From contig JAENZE010000007.1 of assembly GCA_016841425.1 (NCBI GenBank), forward strand, positions 124,001 through 188,000: DNA of 64,000 bases, written 5' to 3'. Within the stretch, counting starts at the first letter, position 1, and every line of letters begins with the position of its first letter. A model generated the notes under the pieces. That model searched no databases, was not told the DNA's origin, and was given only the letters and a program-made list of their open reading frames with translations. Positions 43,723 through 52,954 of the stretch are shown in pieces. Origin of the DNA: Syntrophomonas sp. (GTDB lineage Bacteria; Bacillota; Syntrophomonadia; Syntrophomonadales; Syntrophomonadaceae). The position numbers and the translations under genes were made by a program.

Positions 43723-45017
43723 ACAAAGCTATTGTAGTAGGCAGCGGAGCGGGTGGTGCTACCGTCGCCAAAGAGCTGCAGGGAATATTTGACGTTACTG
43801 TTCTTGAAGCAGGAAGAGCTTTTTATCCTTTTTCTTATAATTTGTCCACACTGGGAAAACTGAAAAAGACCGGTTTGTTCTTTGATGAACAACTGATTCA
43901 GCTTTTATTTCCGACTATGAAAATCAGAAAAACTAAAGATAAAATGATTTTAGTTAACGGTATCGGACTGGGCGGAACAACTACTATCTCTACTGGAAAT
44001 GCACTGCGTATGGACCAAGATTTGAAAAACATGGGCATCAATTTGGAAGATGAATTTGCGGAGATATATAAGGAAATTCCTATTACCACAGAGCATCAAA
44101 AATACTGGAACAAAACTACCAACCGCTTGTTTGAAATATGTACCCAAATGAATTTGCACCCTCAACCGACACCCAAAATGGGAGTATATAATCGGTGCAT
44201 TAGATGCGGGAGATGCGTACTCGGATGTCCGCGAGATGTAAAATGGGACAGCAGGCAATTCCTGCAGATTGCTATTAACCAGGGTGCACATCTCCATACT
44301 GATTGTAAAGCGGAAAGAGTTATTATTGAAGACGGCAAGGCAACTGGTGTGATGGCCCGACACGGATGGCAAACCATTTTTTATCCGGCAGATCTGGTAA
44401 TTTTGGCTGCCGGCGGTCTGGGAACCCCTATAATTCTTCAAAATTCTGGTATAGAATGCGAAAGCAATCTGTTTGTAGATCCGGTTTTATGCGTAGCTGC
44501 TGAATGGAAAGAATGCCTTCAAAATCGGGAAATTTCCATGCCTTTTGTGGTTCAAAAGGAGCATTTTATTTTATCTCCATATTTTGATTTTCTAAGCTTC
44601 TTTTTTAACAGAGATTGGGGATTTCCTGCCTCGAATATTATAAGTTTGATGATAAAACTGGCTGATGTTAATTCTGGAAGCATTACACATAAAAAGATTG
44701 ATAAGCCTCTTACAGATATAGACAAGCTAAGATTAAATGAAGGGGTTGAAATTTGTACCGAAATACTGACCCAACTGGGAGCAAAAAGGAAGGATATTTT
44801 TCTGGGAACCATAAATGCCGGACATCCAGGAGGTATGATGCCGCTAACTGTGCAGGAGGCAGATACTCTACATAATAATAGACTTCCTGAAAATCTTTAC
44901 ATTGCTGACGCAACCCTGTTTCCTGCTTCTCTGGGAAATCCACCTATAATCACCATTGTAGCCATGGCAAAAAAGATAAGTAAACTGTGCGCTGAGTTGA
45001 TGGAGACGAACAAGTAA
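43719..45017 (+). CDS. GMC-type FAD oxidoreductase with a Cys cluster
   Basis: A 432-residue flavoenzyme. The FAD-binding fold starts AIVVGSGAGGATVAKEL with VTVLEAG. The middle has CIRCGRCVLGCPRD, four Cys in a ferredoxin-like spacing also seen in long-chain alcohol oxidase relatives; whether it binds iron-sulfur cannot be told here. The C-terminus has NAGHPGGMMPL and ATLFPASLGNPPI, the GMC signature near the active site. It probably oxidises an alcohol, aldehyde or reduced lipid and passes electrons onward. Last gene of the radical SAM operon, followed by a hairpin terminator. Confidence 0.85.
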   Translation: MNKAIVVGSGAGGATVAKELQGIFDVTVLEAGRAFYPFSYNLSTLGKLKKTGLFFDEQLIQLLFPTMKIRKTKDKMILVNGIGLGGTTTISTGNALRMDQDLKNMGINLEDEFAEIYKEIPITTEHQKYWNKTTNRLFEICTQMNLHPQPTPKMGVYNRCIRCGRCVLGCPRDVKWDSRQFLQIAINQGAHLHTDCKAERVIIEDGKATGVMARHGWQTIFYPADLVILAAGGLGTPIILQNSGIECESNLFVDPVLCVAAEWKECLQNREISMPFVVQKEHFILSPYFDFLSFFFNRDWGFPASNIISLMIKLADVNSGSITHKKIDKPLTDIDKLRLNEGVEICTEILTQLGAKRKDIFLGTINAGHPGGMMPLTVQEADTLHNNRLPENLYIADATLFPASLGNPPIITIVAMAKKISKLCAELMETNK

Positions 45018-45088
45018 ATTGTCCAACATATCAAATATCCCGCTTTTGTTAGCAGGATAAATATCATCACCTCTATCGGATTAATAAC

Positions 45089-45125
45089 AAAAAAACAGAA
45101 GGTCTGCTTTAGAAGCCGACCTTCT
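45089..45125. terminator. terminator between converging operons
   Basis: AGAAGGTC pairs with GACCTTCT around a 13-base loop. On the minus strand it is followed by CTGTTTTTTTG, ending the 2-hydroxyacyl-CoA dehydratase unit; on the plus strand it may also stop the radical SAM operon. Confidence 0.75.
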
Positions 45126-45151
45126 AATCTATTTTATATTAATAATATCTT

Positions 45152-46393
45152 TTATTTGTTCTTAGCCTCCAGCATCTCAGCGAGAGCCTGCAGCTTCATA
45201 TTGTTTCTCTCTACGTTATAGAAGGTCTCATCAACCAGGTCACCTTCTATGATTGTCATAGGCGCACCCAGTTTTTTGTTTACGTAATCCGAAATATAGT
45301 GCATGCCGATAGACCCAGATTTACAGCCTATAGTATAAGCAAAGATACCGGCATCCAACTTAAAGTCTTTAAACATCTGTTCAGTGAACTTGGCTTTATA
45401 ATCTACTGAACGGCTGAAATAGGACAGAGCTGTATTGGCTGCCACACCTTCCAAAGGATCAAATGGATCGTTTCTATCAAATGCAAAAAGTTCGAAATAG
45501 CTGCTGATTACCAGGCACATTCCCAGGCTCTGGAGTTTTTCTGACAGTTCTCTTATAGCCACCCAGTAAGGGATACCATCCCAGTATAAGCGATATTTAA
45601 TGTCTGGCATGGAGACTATTCTATCAGCGATTCTTTGTTTTAACTCGGCGTTCATTAGTTCATAATGTTCTGCCGTCTCCGGTTTATGGCGCAGAACAAG
45701 ATTGGGGAAATTATGACCCATGATATCGAAAAAGGTAGCTGGCACCGGGACATTTTTACTCGTGTTGATCATCTCTCGGTAATTATCTCCGCTCCTTTTC
45801 GCATTGCCAGCTACTTCCTTAAATCGATCGTAATCAAATTTTTTACCGGTAAAGCCTTCTAATAATTTTATTAGATCCAGGCATTGATCTTTAACATGGT
45901 CAATTATTTCCCTCTCATCCACTCCCGAAAGGAGTACCGGGCAATCTATACTTACCATGGGGATTTTCCAGTAATAACTTAGATGTTCAAACCATTTTGT
46001 TATAAGGATACAAGTATTGTTAGTTACCAAAAGAAAATCCGGACGGGCCAGGGGTTCAAATATATCCTGTCCTTCCAGAACTCCGAGGGTTGAGCCCAGG
46101 CTATTGCGGCAGTAAGTACACAGATGGCGTTCATAACCATGCATCTCCGTAATTTCACAGTGAGCATGGGCAACATGTCGGGCGCCACAGGTGGCTGCGT
46201 ACGCCTCCGGATATTGAACACAAAAATCCATAGCCCATAATATTTCAGATGGTGACATGGTAGATACCCAGGCAACTGGCTGTGCCCTGGTTTCTTCTAA
46301 TTCACGAGCACCATTATAATGTTGATTAATCAATTTTCCGAGGCGTTTCTGACTATCCAGTCTTGGACTGACTTTCCATTCTATTTCTCCCAT
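45152..46393 (-). CDS. 2-hydroxyacyl-CoA dehydratase subunit (HgdB/FldB/BcrB family)
   Basis: A 413-residue subunit of the 2-hydroxyacyl-CoA dehydratase/benzoyl-CoA reductase superfamily. VAWVSTMSPSEILWAMDF is the family-typical N-terminal strand and helix, and YERHLCTYCRNSLG carries two of the Cys that bind the 4Fe-4S cluster. It pairs with the 383-residue subunit and is switched on by the activase gene between them. ATG after AGGAGGCAAGAGG. These enzymes remove water from R-2-hydroxyacyl-CoA by a one-electron ketyl radical, and are very oxygen-sensitive. Substrate (2-hydroxyglutaryl, phenyllactyl, lactyl and others) unknown. A separate DUF2229-like or BcrB/C role is less likely because only two subunits and one activase are present. 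Confidence 0.88.
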   Translation of the reverse strand: MGEIEWKVSPRLDSQKRLGKLINQHYNGARELEETRAQPVAWVSTMSPSEILWAMDFCVQYPEAYAATCGARHVAHAHCEITEMHGYERHLCTYCRNSLGSTLGVLEGQDIFEPLARPDFLLVTNNTCILITKWFEHLSYYWKIPMVSIDCPVLLSGVDEREIIDHVKDQCLDLIKLLEGFTGKKFDYDRFKEVAGNAKRSGDNYREMINTSKNVPVPATFFDIMGHNFPNLVLRHKPETAEHYELMNAELKQRIADRIVSMPDIKYRLYWDGIPYWVAIRELSEKLQSLGMCLVISSYFELFAFDRNDPFDPLEGVAANTALSYFSRSVDYKAKFTEQMFKDFKLDAGIFAYTIGCKSGSIGMHYISDYVNKKLGAPMTIIEGDLVDETFYNVERNNMKLQALAEMLEAKNK

Positions 46394-46498
46394 TCCTCTT
46401 GCCTCCTTTAATTAGAACATCCCAACAAATTTAAACTGCTTATCTTTCCACTTACACAGGGTATATATTTAACGGAGTTTCATCTAACAACCCCATCG

Positions 46499-47275
46499 CT
46501 AATTAACCTTCCTGGCCAGAATAGCAGCACCCAAGGCCGTTACGATCTGAGGGTTTTCCGGCACCATTACCATACGCCCTGTCATCCGCTCCAATAATTT
46601 TACTATGGCGATATTTCTTGCTACTCCTCCGGTTAATACTATCTCTGCCTTCGGTTCAGGATAAACCGAGTTAATTAATCCATAAATTCTGCTGCCTATG
46701 GATTCATGAAGTGCTGCCGCAATATCTTCCTTCTCTGTTTTTCTGGCTATCAGAGATACTATTTCGCTCTGAGCAAAGACAGTACAGGTATTGCTTATAG
46801 TGATTTTATTTTTCGATTCCAACGAAGTCTTACCCAGTTCCTCCACATCGACCCTCAGGGTCTGAGCAGCAACTTCCAGAAATTTTCCGGTTCCGGCTGC
46901 GCATTTATCATTCATAGCAAACTGCCGTACTCTGCCCTTTTTATCCATTTTTATTGCCTTGCTGTCCTGTCCACCTATGTCTACCACCAAGGTTGCGTTG
47001 GGAAATAAATGGTGAACACCTGCAGCATTACATGTGATCTCAGTAATTGTCTGGCTGCTGAAGGGAATACTGATTCTTCCGTACCCAGTTGATACAATCC
47101 CAGCAATATCCTCAAAAGATAAATTAGCCTGGGCCAGCGACTCCCCAAGCACCTGTTCAGTTGCTTCAGGAATATCGATCCCCGTCGCTTGTACCGAATA
47201 TGAATAAATACCGTCTTTTCCTAAAAGGACCGCCTTGGTAGTCGTGGACCCTACATCTATTCCTGCTGTAATCAT
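46499..47275 (-). CDS. 2-hydroxyacyl-CoA dehydratase activase (HgdC-like ATPase)
   Basis: A 258-residue archerase of the ASKHA fold. Starts ITAGIDVGSTTTKAVLL (phosphate-1), with VVDIGGQDSKAI as phosphate-2, NDKCAAGTGKFLE with the cluster-binding Cys, and NTCTVFAQSEIV with the second. VLTGGVARN is the adenosine motif. It binds a 4Fe-4S cluster at the dimer interface and drives one electron into the dehydratase with ATP. ATG at 47275 follows GGGGTGATGG; an ATG nine codons earlier overlaps the upstream gene and is also possible. It is placed between the two dehydratase subunit genes. Confidence 0.93.
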   Translation of the reverse strand: MITAGIDVGSTTTKAVLLGKDGIYSYSVQATGIDIPEATEQVLGESLAQANLSFEDIAGIVSTGYGRISIPFSSQTITEITCNAAGVHHLFPNATLVVDIGGQDSKAIKMDKKGRVRQFAMNDKCAAGTGKFLEVAAQTLRVDVEELGKTSLESKNKITISNTCTVFAQSEIVSLIARKTEKEDIAAALHESIGSRIYGLINSVYPEPKAEIVLTGGVARNIAIVKLLERMTGRMVMVPENPQIVTALGAAILARKVN

Positions 47276-47298
47276 TCCATCACCCCGCATTCCATGCC

Positions 47299-48450
47299 TC
47301 ATAATGTTTCTACAAATGCTTGAACTCTGGTTCTAACTGCTTCCATTGATCCGGAACCCTTCTCTATGAATAAAGCCAGGAAGGGAATATTCTCTTCCTT
47401 CAGCCTTTCCCTCAATAGAACAAATTCCATATCGAAGGGATCACAGTACATAGCTCTTAAAATCACTATTCCTGCTGCCTGACCCTTCTTTAGCATATCA
47501 ATCGTATAATCTGCGTAAGGTGAATATTTATCACTATCACCCCTCCAGCAATCTACATAATGATAAGTTGTACATGGAATCATATTCATATAATAATCAG
47601 CAAAAGATTCGATAGGATCTCCATCAGGATTCACATCCACCGCATAGTATCTGCCGCCGGTTATAAAATCATCATCTATCAATGATAATCCCTCATTTTC
47701 GATCAGGTTTAGAAGTCCCTCATCCGGAGCATCACACAGATGACCGATGATAACCATCTTAAATCTTTGATCCTCGGGTGTTAGAACGTTATCGATCCTG
47801 GACAACAATTCCCTCAATAATTGGTTATGTTCCTCTCGGGGTATAAGCATGCTGGAGGTCACCGTGCAAACCATATCACTGGCACTTATAATACCAGGGC
47901 GCTCTCTTCTAATGTCATTCAATTTCCGCATCATATATCGGGACTCGTTGTATATGCCGATGCTATTACGGATAGCTTCAATAGTTATCTCGGTCCCCGT
48001 GAAGCTTTCTAAATGTGATATCAACCTCTTCAATTCACTCGTAAGAAACGGCCGGTTTGTGTTATCCAGCCTATAGGGGCGCCACATCTCATGGAAGAAA
48101 GGAAATGGATGATCCAGCTGCCACACCTCCAGGAAAAACCTGACCTGGTCACATACATGGAGGGCTGCTACCCCATCAAGAAAGTCGTATTTACCCTTCA
48201 GGAGACTGTCAAACGTACTGCGAACCTGATGGCAGGCATTATTCATCAGATGATGTTCACCCATGGTAATTGGTTCGTCACTTCCATACAGAGTAACCGG
48301 CAGTACCCCGGCAGCATGCAGAATCTCCTCCGGGAAATACATGGGGATACAGCCAATGACTTTTCTATTGGGTTCAGCATCTTTCCATTCTACTGCTCTA
48401 TCGTATGGCTGCATACAAAACTCCTTAAACTTGTCCAGTATTTTCTCCAC
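47299..48450 (-). CDS. 2-hydroxyacyl-CoA dehydratase subunit (HgdA/FldC-type)
   Basis: A 383-residue second subunit. RKVIGCIPMYFPEEILHAAG is the conserved start of the family, and the Cys-containing CHQVRSTFDSLLKG and HVCDQVRFFLEVW regions follow the metal-binding layout. It is the first gene of the three-gene unit; the activase start overlaps or closely follows its stop. GTG after AGGAGGG. Together the unit forms a complete 2-hydroxyacyl-CoA dehydratase system. No CoA-transferase or 2-hydroxyacid dehydrogenase gene lies next to it, so the substrate cannot be guessed from neighbours. Confidence 0.87.
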   Translation of the reverse strand: MEKILDKFKEFCMQPYDRAVEWKDAEPNRKVIGCIPMYFPEEILHAAGVLPVTLYGSDEPITMGEHHLMNNACHQVRSTFDSLLKGKYDFLDGVAALHVCDQVRFFLEVWQLDHPFPFFHEMWRPYRLDNTNRPFLTSELKRLISHLESFTGTEITIEAIRNSIGIYNESRYMMRKLNDIRRERPGIISASDMVCTVTSSMLIPREEHNQLLRELLSRIDNVLTPEDQRFKMVIIGHLCDAPDEGLLNLIENEGLSLIDDDFITGGRYYAVDVNPDGDPIESFADYYMNMIPCTTYHYVDCWRGDSDKYSPYADYTIDMLKKGQAAGIVILRAMYCDPFDMEFVLLRERLKEENIPFLALFIEKGSGSMEAVRTRVQAFVETL

Positions 48451-48893
48451 CTATATCCCTCCTTAATGAATTACACCCAAAAGCACCAAAAACATATGCT
48501 TCTGATACCTACAGAACCCCTAATAATAAAAGACCCTCAATGGTTCATCGATGTACAAATATTTCTTTATATAAATATAACAGCAATCGTAATATAAAGC
48601 TAAAAATAATGATTAAAATTGTTATATTAACGAATTTCTTGGGAATCTTTGTCAAGTTGATAATTGCCTGTTAAGGCCGCACTTTATTAAAAGTATGATT
48701 TAATATATTGTAGTAAGCAAAGAAGCTAGTTGTACCAAATTTGGTCGTTCCCCATTAGCGCAGGCATGTTTTGGATGACATAGGTGACTAATATGTCATA
48801 CTTGGAACAAGGAAATAGCCGGGTTATATCGATAAAACACCACGATCACACATGGCTTAAGCTTAATGGAGTAAAAGGAAGGAAGGCATAAAA
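48451..48893. other. intergenic stretch between divergent units
   Basis: About 440 bases between the leftward dehydratase unit and the rightward metallopeptidase. It must hold promoters for both directions but I find no strong -35/-10 pair, no sigma-54 match and no RNA. Confidence 0.4.
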
Positions 48894-49253
48894 ATGACTA
48901 AACCATCTTTTGATGAATTTACCGATATGCTGGATAAGGCAGTAAATCGCATCCCACTCCGGTTTTATAGTGAATTGACCGGTGGTTTCAATGTGCAAAA
49001 GAAGAAAAACCGAGACGGCGACTATTATATTCTGGGTGAATACGTTGAGGGCGATCACCTGGGCAACTTCATTGTTTTTTATTACGGTTCCTTCGCGGAA
49101 GTGCTGGAGGATGAGCCGCGAGAAGCGTGGGAAGCAGAGATCCTGGACACGGTCTTGCACGAATTGCAGCATCACCTGGAAGCTCAGGCAGGAATAGATG
49201 ATTTAGCCCGTAAAGAGATAGAGGAATTAGCAAAGGCCTTGGGCCTGGACTAA
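48894..49253 (+). CDS. small zincin-like metallopeptidase
   Basis: A 119-residue protein with VLHELQHHLEAQAGID near the C-terminus: the HExxH zinc motif and a downstream acid, as in the short metallopeptidase family formerly DUF1025 (PF06262). No signal peptide, so cytoplasmic. ATG after GGAAGGAAGG. Its target is unknown. It stands alone. Confidence 0.88.
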   Translation: MTKPSFDEFTDMLDKAVNRIPLRFYSELTGGFNVQKKKNRDGDYYILGEYVEGDHLGNFIVFYYGSFAEVLEDEPREAWEAEILDTVLHELQHHLEAQAGIDDLARKEIEELAKALGLD

Positions 49254-49414
49254 TTGACTTCCCCAATACCTCGACATCTCGGGATAAAGGCAGCTGCAAT
49301 TATAATTGACATTGTGCTCAGGCATGGAGTAAAATTTTCCTTCCATCTTCCTCCTTGTCGACCCGGCCGCTTTTGCCAAGCTAATTCGCCTGGTTCTCAA
49401 GCAATTGTATTGCC

Positions 49415-49987
49415 TTAGCCAATAACCGTTACCATTTCCTCCAGGGGCTTTCTCTTAATCAGAGCAGCTGGCTCAGTTGGGTAACCCAGCACTATCATAC
49501 TTACAACATCCAATTCTGCAGGTATATTCAACAGCTCCTTGACTCTATCGGTTTCATATAAGGTGAACCAGAGGGTACCCAGTCCTAACGCATAAGCAGC
49601 CAGATGCATATTTTGCACGGCGGCGCAGCACGAAAAAGCATACCCCATACCACGACCGGGCAGGAACTGATCTGCCCCGGTTTTCTTGGGGTCCCCCGCT
49701 ACCACGATAATTATCGGGGCCTCGGTCAAGAACTCCAGGCTGAATTTATTTACCCACTTCCAGCCGCTGGCCTGGTAAATCTTCTGGAGTGTCTCATAAC
49801 AGGCCGCCTTTAACTGGCTTTTTACATCCTGGCTCTTAATAACGAAAAATTTCCAGGGCTGCAGGTTCATTACCGAGGGAGCCCATTGCCCTGCTTCCAA
49901 TATAGTGTGCAGCTTTTCCTCCTCAACAGGCTTTCCCAAATAGCTTCTATAGGAGCGTCTCTCCTTAATAGATTGAAAAATATCCAT
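49415..49987 (-). CDS. nitroreductase-family FMN protein
   Basis: A 190-residue nitroreductase. SIKERRSYRSYLGKPV is the FMN-binding N-terminal motif, followed by EAGQWAPSVMNLQPWKFFVI, and FSCCAAVQNMHLAAYALGLG. The C-terminus has IVLGYPTEPA. These are NAD(P)H-dependent FMN enzymes that reduce nitro-compounds, quinones or enones. ATG after GGAGGAG. Single gene on the minus strand. Confidence 0.92.
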   Translation of the reverse strand: MDIFQSIKERRSYRSYLGKPVEEEKLHTILEAGQWAPSVMNLQPWKFFVIKSQDVKSQLKAACYETLQKIYQASGWKWVNKFSLEFLTEAPIIIVVAGDPKKTGADQFLPGRGMGYAFSCCAAVQNMHLAAYALGLGTLWFTLYETDRVKELLNIPAELDVVSMIVLGYPTEPAALIKRKPLEEMVTVIG

Positions 49988-50153
49988 GTTATCTCCTCCT
50001 TCTTATGTCGTTTTTATTTATACGCCAAAGATCTAAAACAAAGTCCTTAACCATCAATATAATTTGCATTTCATATTTGGCATTATGTAATTTTACTATA
50101 ATATGTAAATTTAAATTTGTAAAATACTGGCTTAAGAAAATGGCTAGGAGCCA

Positions 50154-50391
50154 ATGTATCCTTCAGTGCTAATCGGCCAGGCTACCAGTATGGCCATTGT
50201 CAGCCTGATCATGGCTGGCCTGATAGGAAACGTGGAGCTGAGCCGCGCTTATTCAAAAGAAATCATACTTATCAATAAGGATACTGTTTATGATTTTTAC
50301 TGCCCTCAGTCTTCTGGGAATTTTTGCTTCCTGGCCCCGTAAGGATTCCCTTCCCCATCTGCAGAAAAGTGAGAATAAGGACTATTCCTAG
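50154..50391 (+). pseudogene. C-terminal remnant of an EmrB/QacA-type MFS transporter with frameshift
   Basis: Frame one (from 50154) reads ATSMAIVSLIMAGLIGNVEL then SRAYSKEIIL. A one-base shift near 50260-50275 leads into frame two, FMIFTALSLLGIFASWPRKD, ending in TAG at 50389-50391. Joined, they look like the last two helices and tail of a 14-helix drug-efflux MFS protein (pattern SMxI...IGxVxLxxxY then xFxIFxxLxxLGIFAS). No other part of such a transporter is nearby, so it is a decayed fragment. Evidence is by pattern only. Confidence 0.55.
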
Positions 50392-50528
50392 ATTTGTCAG
50401 ATCTTTATACTGCCTGTTCTGGAGTTAGTTTAATAAAGAAAGGTTAATACTGACATAATAACAACAAGGATTGGTCATTTATTCAGCCATATACATATAA
50501 ATACGGAACAGGCCAGAAAGGAAATGCA

Positions 50529-51797
50529 ATGTCAAGGAAATATAACGATATCCTGTTATGGAAAGATGTAAGCGATACAGATTGGAATGATTGGAAATGG
50601 CAGGTAAGAAACCGCATAACAACCGTTGAGGAATTGAAGCAAATTATCATGATCAGCGAGCAGGAAGAAGAAGGTATAAAAAGCTGTCTGGAAAACCTGA
50701 GGATGGCTATAACTCCTTACTATGCCAGTTTAATGGATCCCCAAAATTCCACCGACCCCATAAGGAAACAGGCCATCCCGGTTCCCATGGAGGCAGAACA
50801 GTCCAGCTGCGATATGCAGGACCCTCTGGATGAAGATAAAGATAAGCCAGTAAAGGGAGTTACCCATAGATATCCTGATCGGGTATTATTCCTTATTACT
50901 GACCAATGTGCCATGTATTGTCGGCACTGTACCAGACGGAGAATGGCTGGTGCTACCGACCAAATCATGCCCCGGGAGGATTTGGATAATGCCATTGATT
51001 ATATCGCTAAAACCCAGCAGATAAGGGATGTACTCATCTCCGGCGGAGACAGCCTGCTGGTTAAAGACGATATTATTGCTTATATATTGGAAAGATTGCG
51101 GAGGATCAAACATGTTGAGGTGATCAGATTCGGCTCCCGCACGCCGGTGGTATTACCTCAGAGAATTACCGATGATCTGTGTAATATCCTCAAAAAGCAT
51201 CACCCAGTTTGGTTCAATACCCATTTTAATCATCCCAGTGAGATTACTCCAGAATCTAAAGAAGCATGCAGGAAACTGGCAGACGCTGGAATCCCACTGG
51301 GAAATCAGACGGTATTATTGAAGGGGATTAATGACTGTCCCTATATTATAAGAAAACTGGTACATGAACTGGTAAAAATCAGAGTACGACCATACTACCT
51401 CTATCAATGCGATCTCTCTACCGGTATAGAACATTTCCGAACCCCGGTAAGCAAAGGTATAGAAATTATGGAATTATTGCGAGGGCATACCTCTGGATTT
51501 GCAGTTCCTACTTATGTTCTGGATGCTCCAGGTGGAGGAGGAAAAATTCCCGTTGCCCCTCAATATTTAATCTCTCAGTCCAGTGATAAAGTCATCCTGA
51601 GAAACTACGAAGGAATCATTTGTGCCTATGCTGAACCGGAGGATAAAACCAGTTCCTGTCAGGACTGTGCTTATTGTGATGAATACCGGGAAGTACCTCC
51701 CCGGGGAATAGAAAAACTATTCGCCGAGGATAGAATTAACCTGGTACCCAGAAGTAATATACGCATGCAGCAGCGCGACTTGATGGAGGTTACTTGA
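50529..51797 (+). CDS. ablA: lysine 2,3-aminomutase
   Basis: A 422-residue radical SAM/PLP enzyme. The cluster motif is CAMYCRHCTRRR, and DAPGGGGKIPVAPQYL holds the Lys that binds PLP. A Cys-rich C-terminal region (CQDCAYCDEY) contains zinc-ligand candidates as in KamA. It converts L-lysine to L-beta-lysine. The next gene overlaps by four bases and encodes the acetyltransferase, so the pair makes N-epsilon-acetyl-beta-lysine, a compatible solute. A glutamate 2,3-aminomutase cannot be formally excluded but the ablB neighbour argues strongly for lysine. Confidence 0.92.
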   Translation: MSRKYNDILLWKDVSDTDWNDWKWQVRNRITTVEELKQIIMISEQEEEGIKSCLENLRMAITPYYASLMDPQNSTDPIRKQAIPVPMEAEQSSCDMQDPLDEDKDKPVKGVTHRYPDRVLFLITDQCAMYCRHCTRRRMAGATDQIMPREDLDNAIDYIAKTQQIRDVLISGGDSLLVKDDIIAYILERLRRIKHVEVIRFGSRTPVVLPQRITDDLCNILKKHHPVWFNTHFNHPSEITPESKEACRKLADAGIPLGNQTVLLKGINDCPYIIRKLVHELVKIRVRPYYLYQCDLSTGIEHFRTPVSKGIEIMELLRGHTSGFAVPTYVLDAPGGGGKIPVAPQYLISQSSDKVILRNYEGIICAYAEPEDKTSSCQDCAYCDEYREVPPRGIEKLFAEDRINLVPRSNIRMQQRDLMEVT

Positions 51798-52657
51798 TTT
51801 TGAGTCTAGCATATAGTGATAAAAAGGAATTTACAGCTGCCGGCCATCACCTGGAATACTTATCAGATTACTATAGTCAAAGAATCATTTTGCTTAATAG
51901 AAGCGGCAACATAGATCAAATCATGCAACAACTTAAAACCATTTCTTATAAAGAAAAGGCCGGTAAAATTATAGCTTATACTCGAGAACAAGAAAAATCA
52001 TATTTCGAAGAGTACGGATTCGTCCAGGAAGGAATAATTGAGGGCTACTTTCGTGGCGAAAATGCTTTTTGTTATTCATACTTCAGCAATGTACAGCGCA
52101 AATATAGCTATCACTTGGTCGAAGAAAATAGGATAATAGAAGAAACCTTGTCCGCGGTTTATAAAGAAACTCCCTCATCAAAATTCAAAACATATGTTAT
52201 TAGGACCGCTTCTGAATCTGACGCAGAAGCCCTGGCTCACTTCCTGGGTGATAATTTTACCAGCTATCCTACCCCAGTTCATGATCCAGATTATATAAAA
52301 GAGATAATGAAGGAACGGGCCTTATTTAAAATAGCCCTGCATAATGGAGAAATAATATGTACAGCATCGGCAGACAGAAATATAGACTTGCTTAATGCAG
52401 AAATCACTGATTGTGTAACTCATCCTGGCTATAGAGGAAAGGGTTTGACAGGCCATCTTATTCATTTGCTGGAACAAGATTTGATGGCTTCTGGATATAT
52501 TACTCTCTACAGTTTGGCCAGAGCCATATCGCCAGCAATTAACCGGGCTCTAAGAAAAAATGGTTTTCAATATGGAGGCCGCTTGATAAACAACTGCTGC
52601 ATCATGGGCAATATTGAGGATATGAATATCTGGGTGAAAACCACGAATTATAATTGA
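51794..52657 (+). CDS. ablB: beta-lysine N6-acetyltransferase
   Basis: A 287-residue protein with a GNAT domain in the C-terminal half: VIRTASESDAEALAHFLG starts the fold and CVTHPGYRGKGLTGHLIHLL is the acetyl-CoA-binding motif. The N-terminal half (about 1-120) is the AblB-specific part, with EYLSDYYSQRIILLNRSG. TTG start overlaps the ablA stop. It acetylates the epsilon amino group of beta-lysine. A perfect palindrome 10 bases after the stop may end the transcript. Confidence 0.9.
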   Translation: MILSLAYSDKKEFTAAGHHLEYLSDYYSQRIILLNRSGNIDQIMQQLKTISYKEKAGKIIAYTREQEKSYFEEYGFVQEGIIEGYFRGENAFCYSYFSNVQRKYSYHLVEENRIIEETLSAVYKETPSSKFKTYVIRTASESDAEALAHFLGDNFTSYPTPVHDPDYIKEIMKERALFKIALHNGEIICTASADRNIDLLNAEITDCVTHPGYRGKGLTGHLIHLLEQDLMASGYITLYSLARAISPAINRALRKNGFQYGGRLINNCCIMGNIEDMNIWVKTTNYN

Positions 52658-52666
52658 TTGCAATTC

Positions 52667-52728
52667 AGGTGACAAAAGGACCGTCCCCTTGCCCCGCCCG
52701 GGGCAAGGGGACGGTCCTTTTGTCACCT
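52667..52728. repeat. 62-base perfect palindrome built from two facing REP cores
   Basis: Two 30-base arms are exact reverse complements around a CC centre. Each arm begins AGGTGACAAAAGGACCGTCC. This is the REP core also present singly at 29.6, 33.7, 35.5 and 36.7 kb. It follows the ablB stop closely and would form a very stable hairpin in RNA. Confidence 0.95.
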
Positions 52729-52954
52729 CGGTTATAAGCGGAATCGACAATATCAGGGTATTGGATAGTCTTACAGTGTTTTGCGAGAAATGTTCGTATA
52801 GGCCTCCGATGAAATATTGAACAGGTATTGCTAAACTGTAAATAAACTTATCGTGATTTAAGGAAATTAGGTTGTATTATAATACTGCTTTAACAGTATG
52901 AAGTACCATAACCATGTTGCTTAATAATTGAGAGAGGAAGAAAGGGGAGAGATT

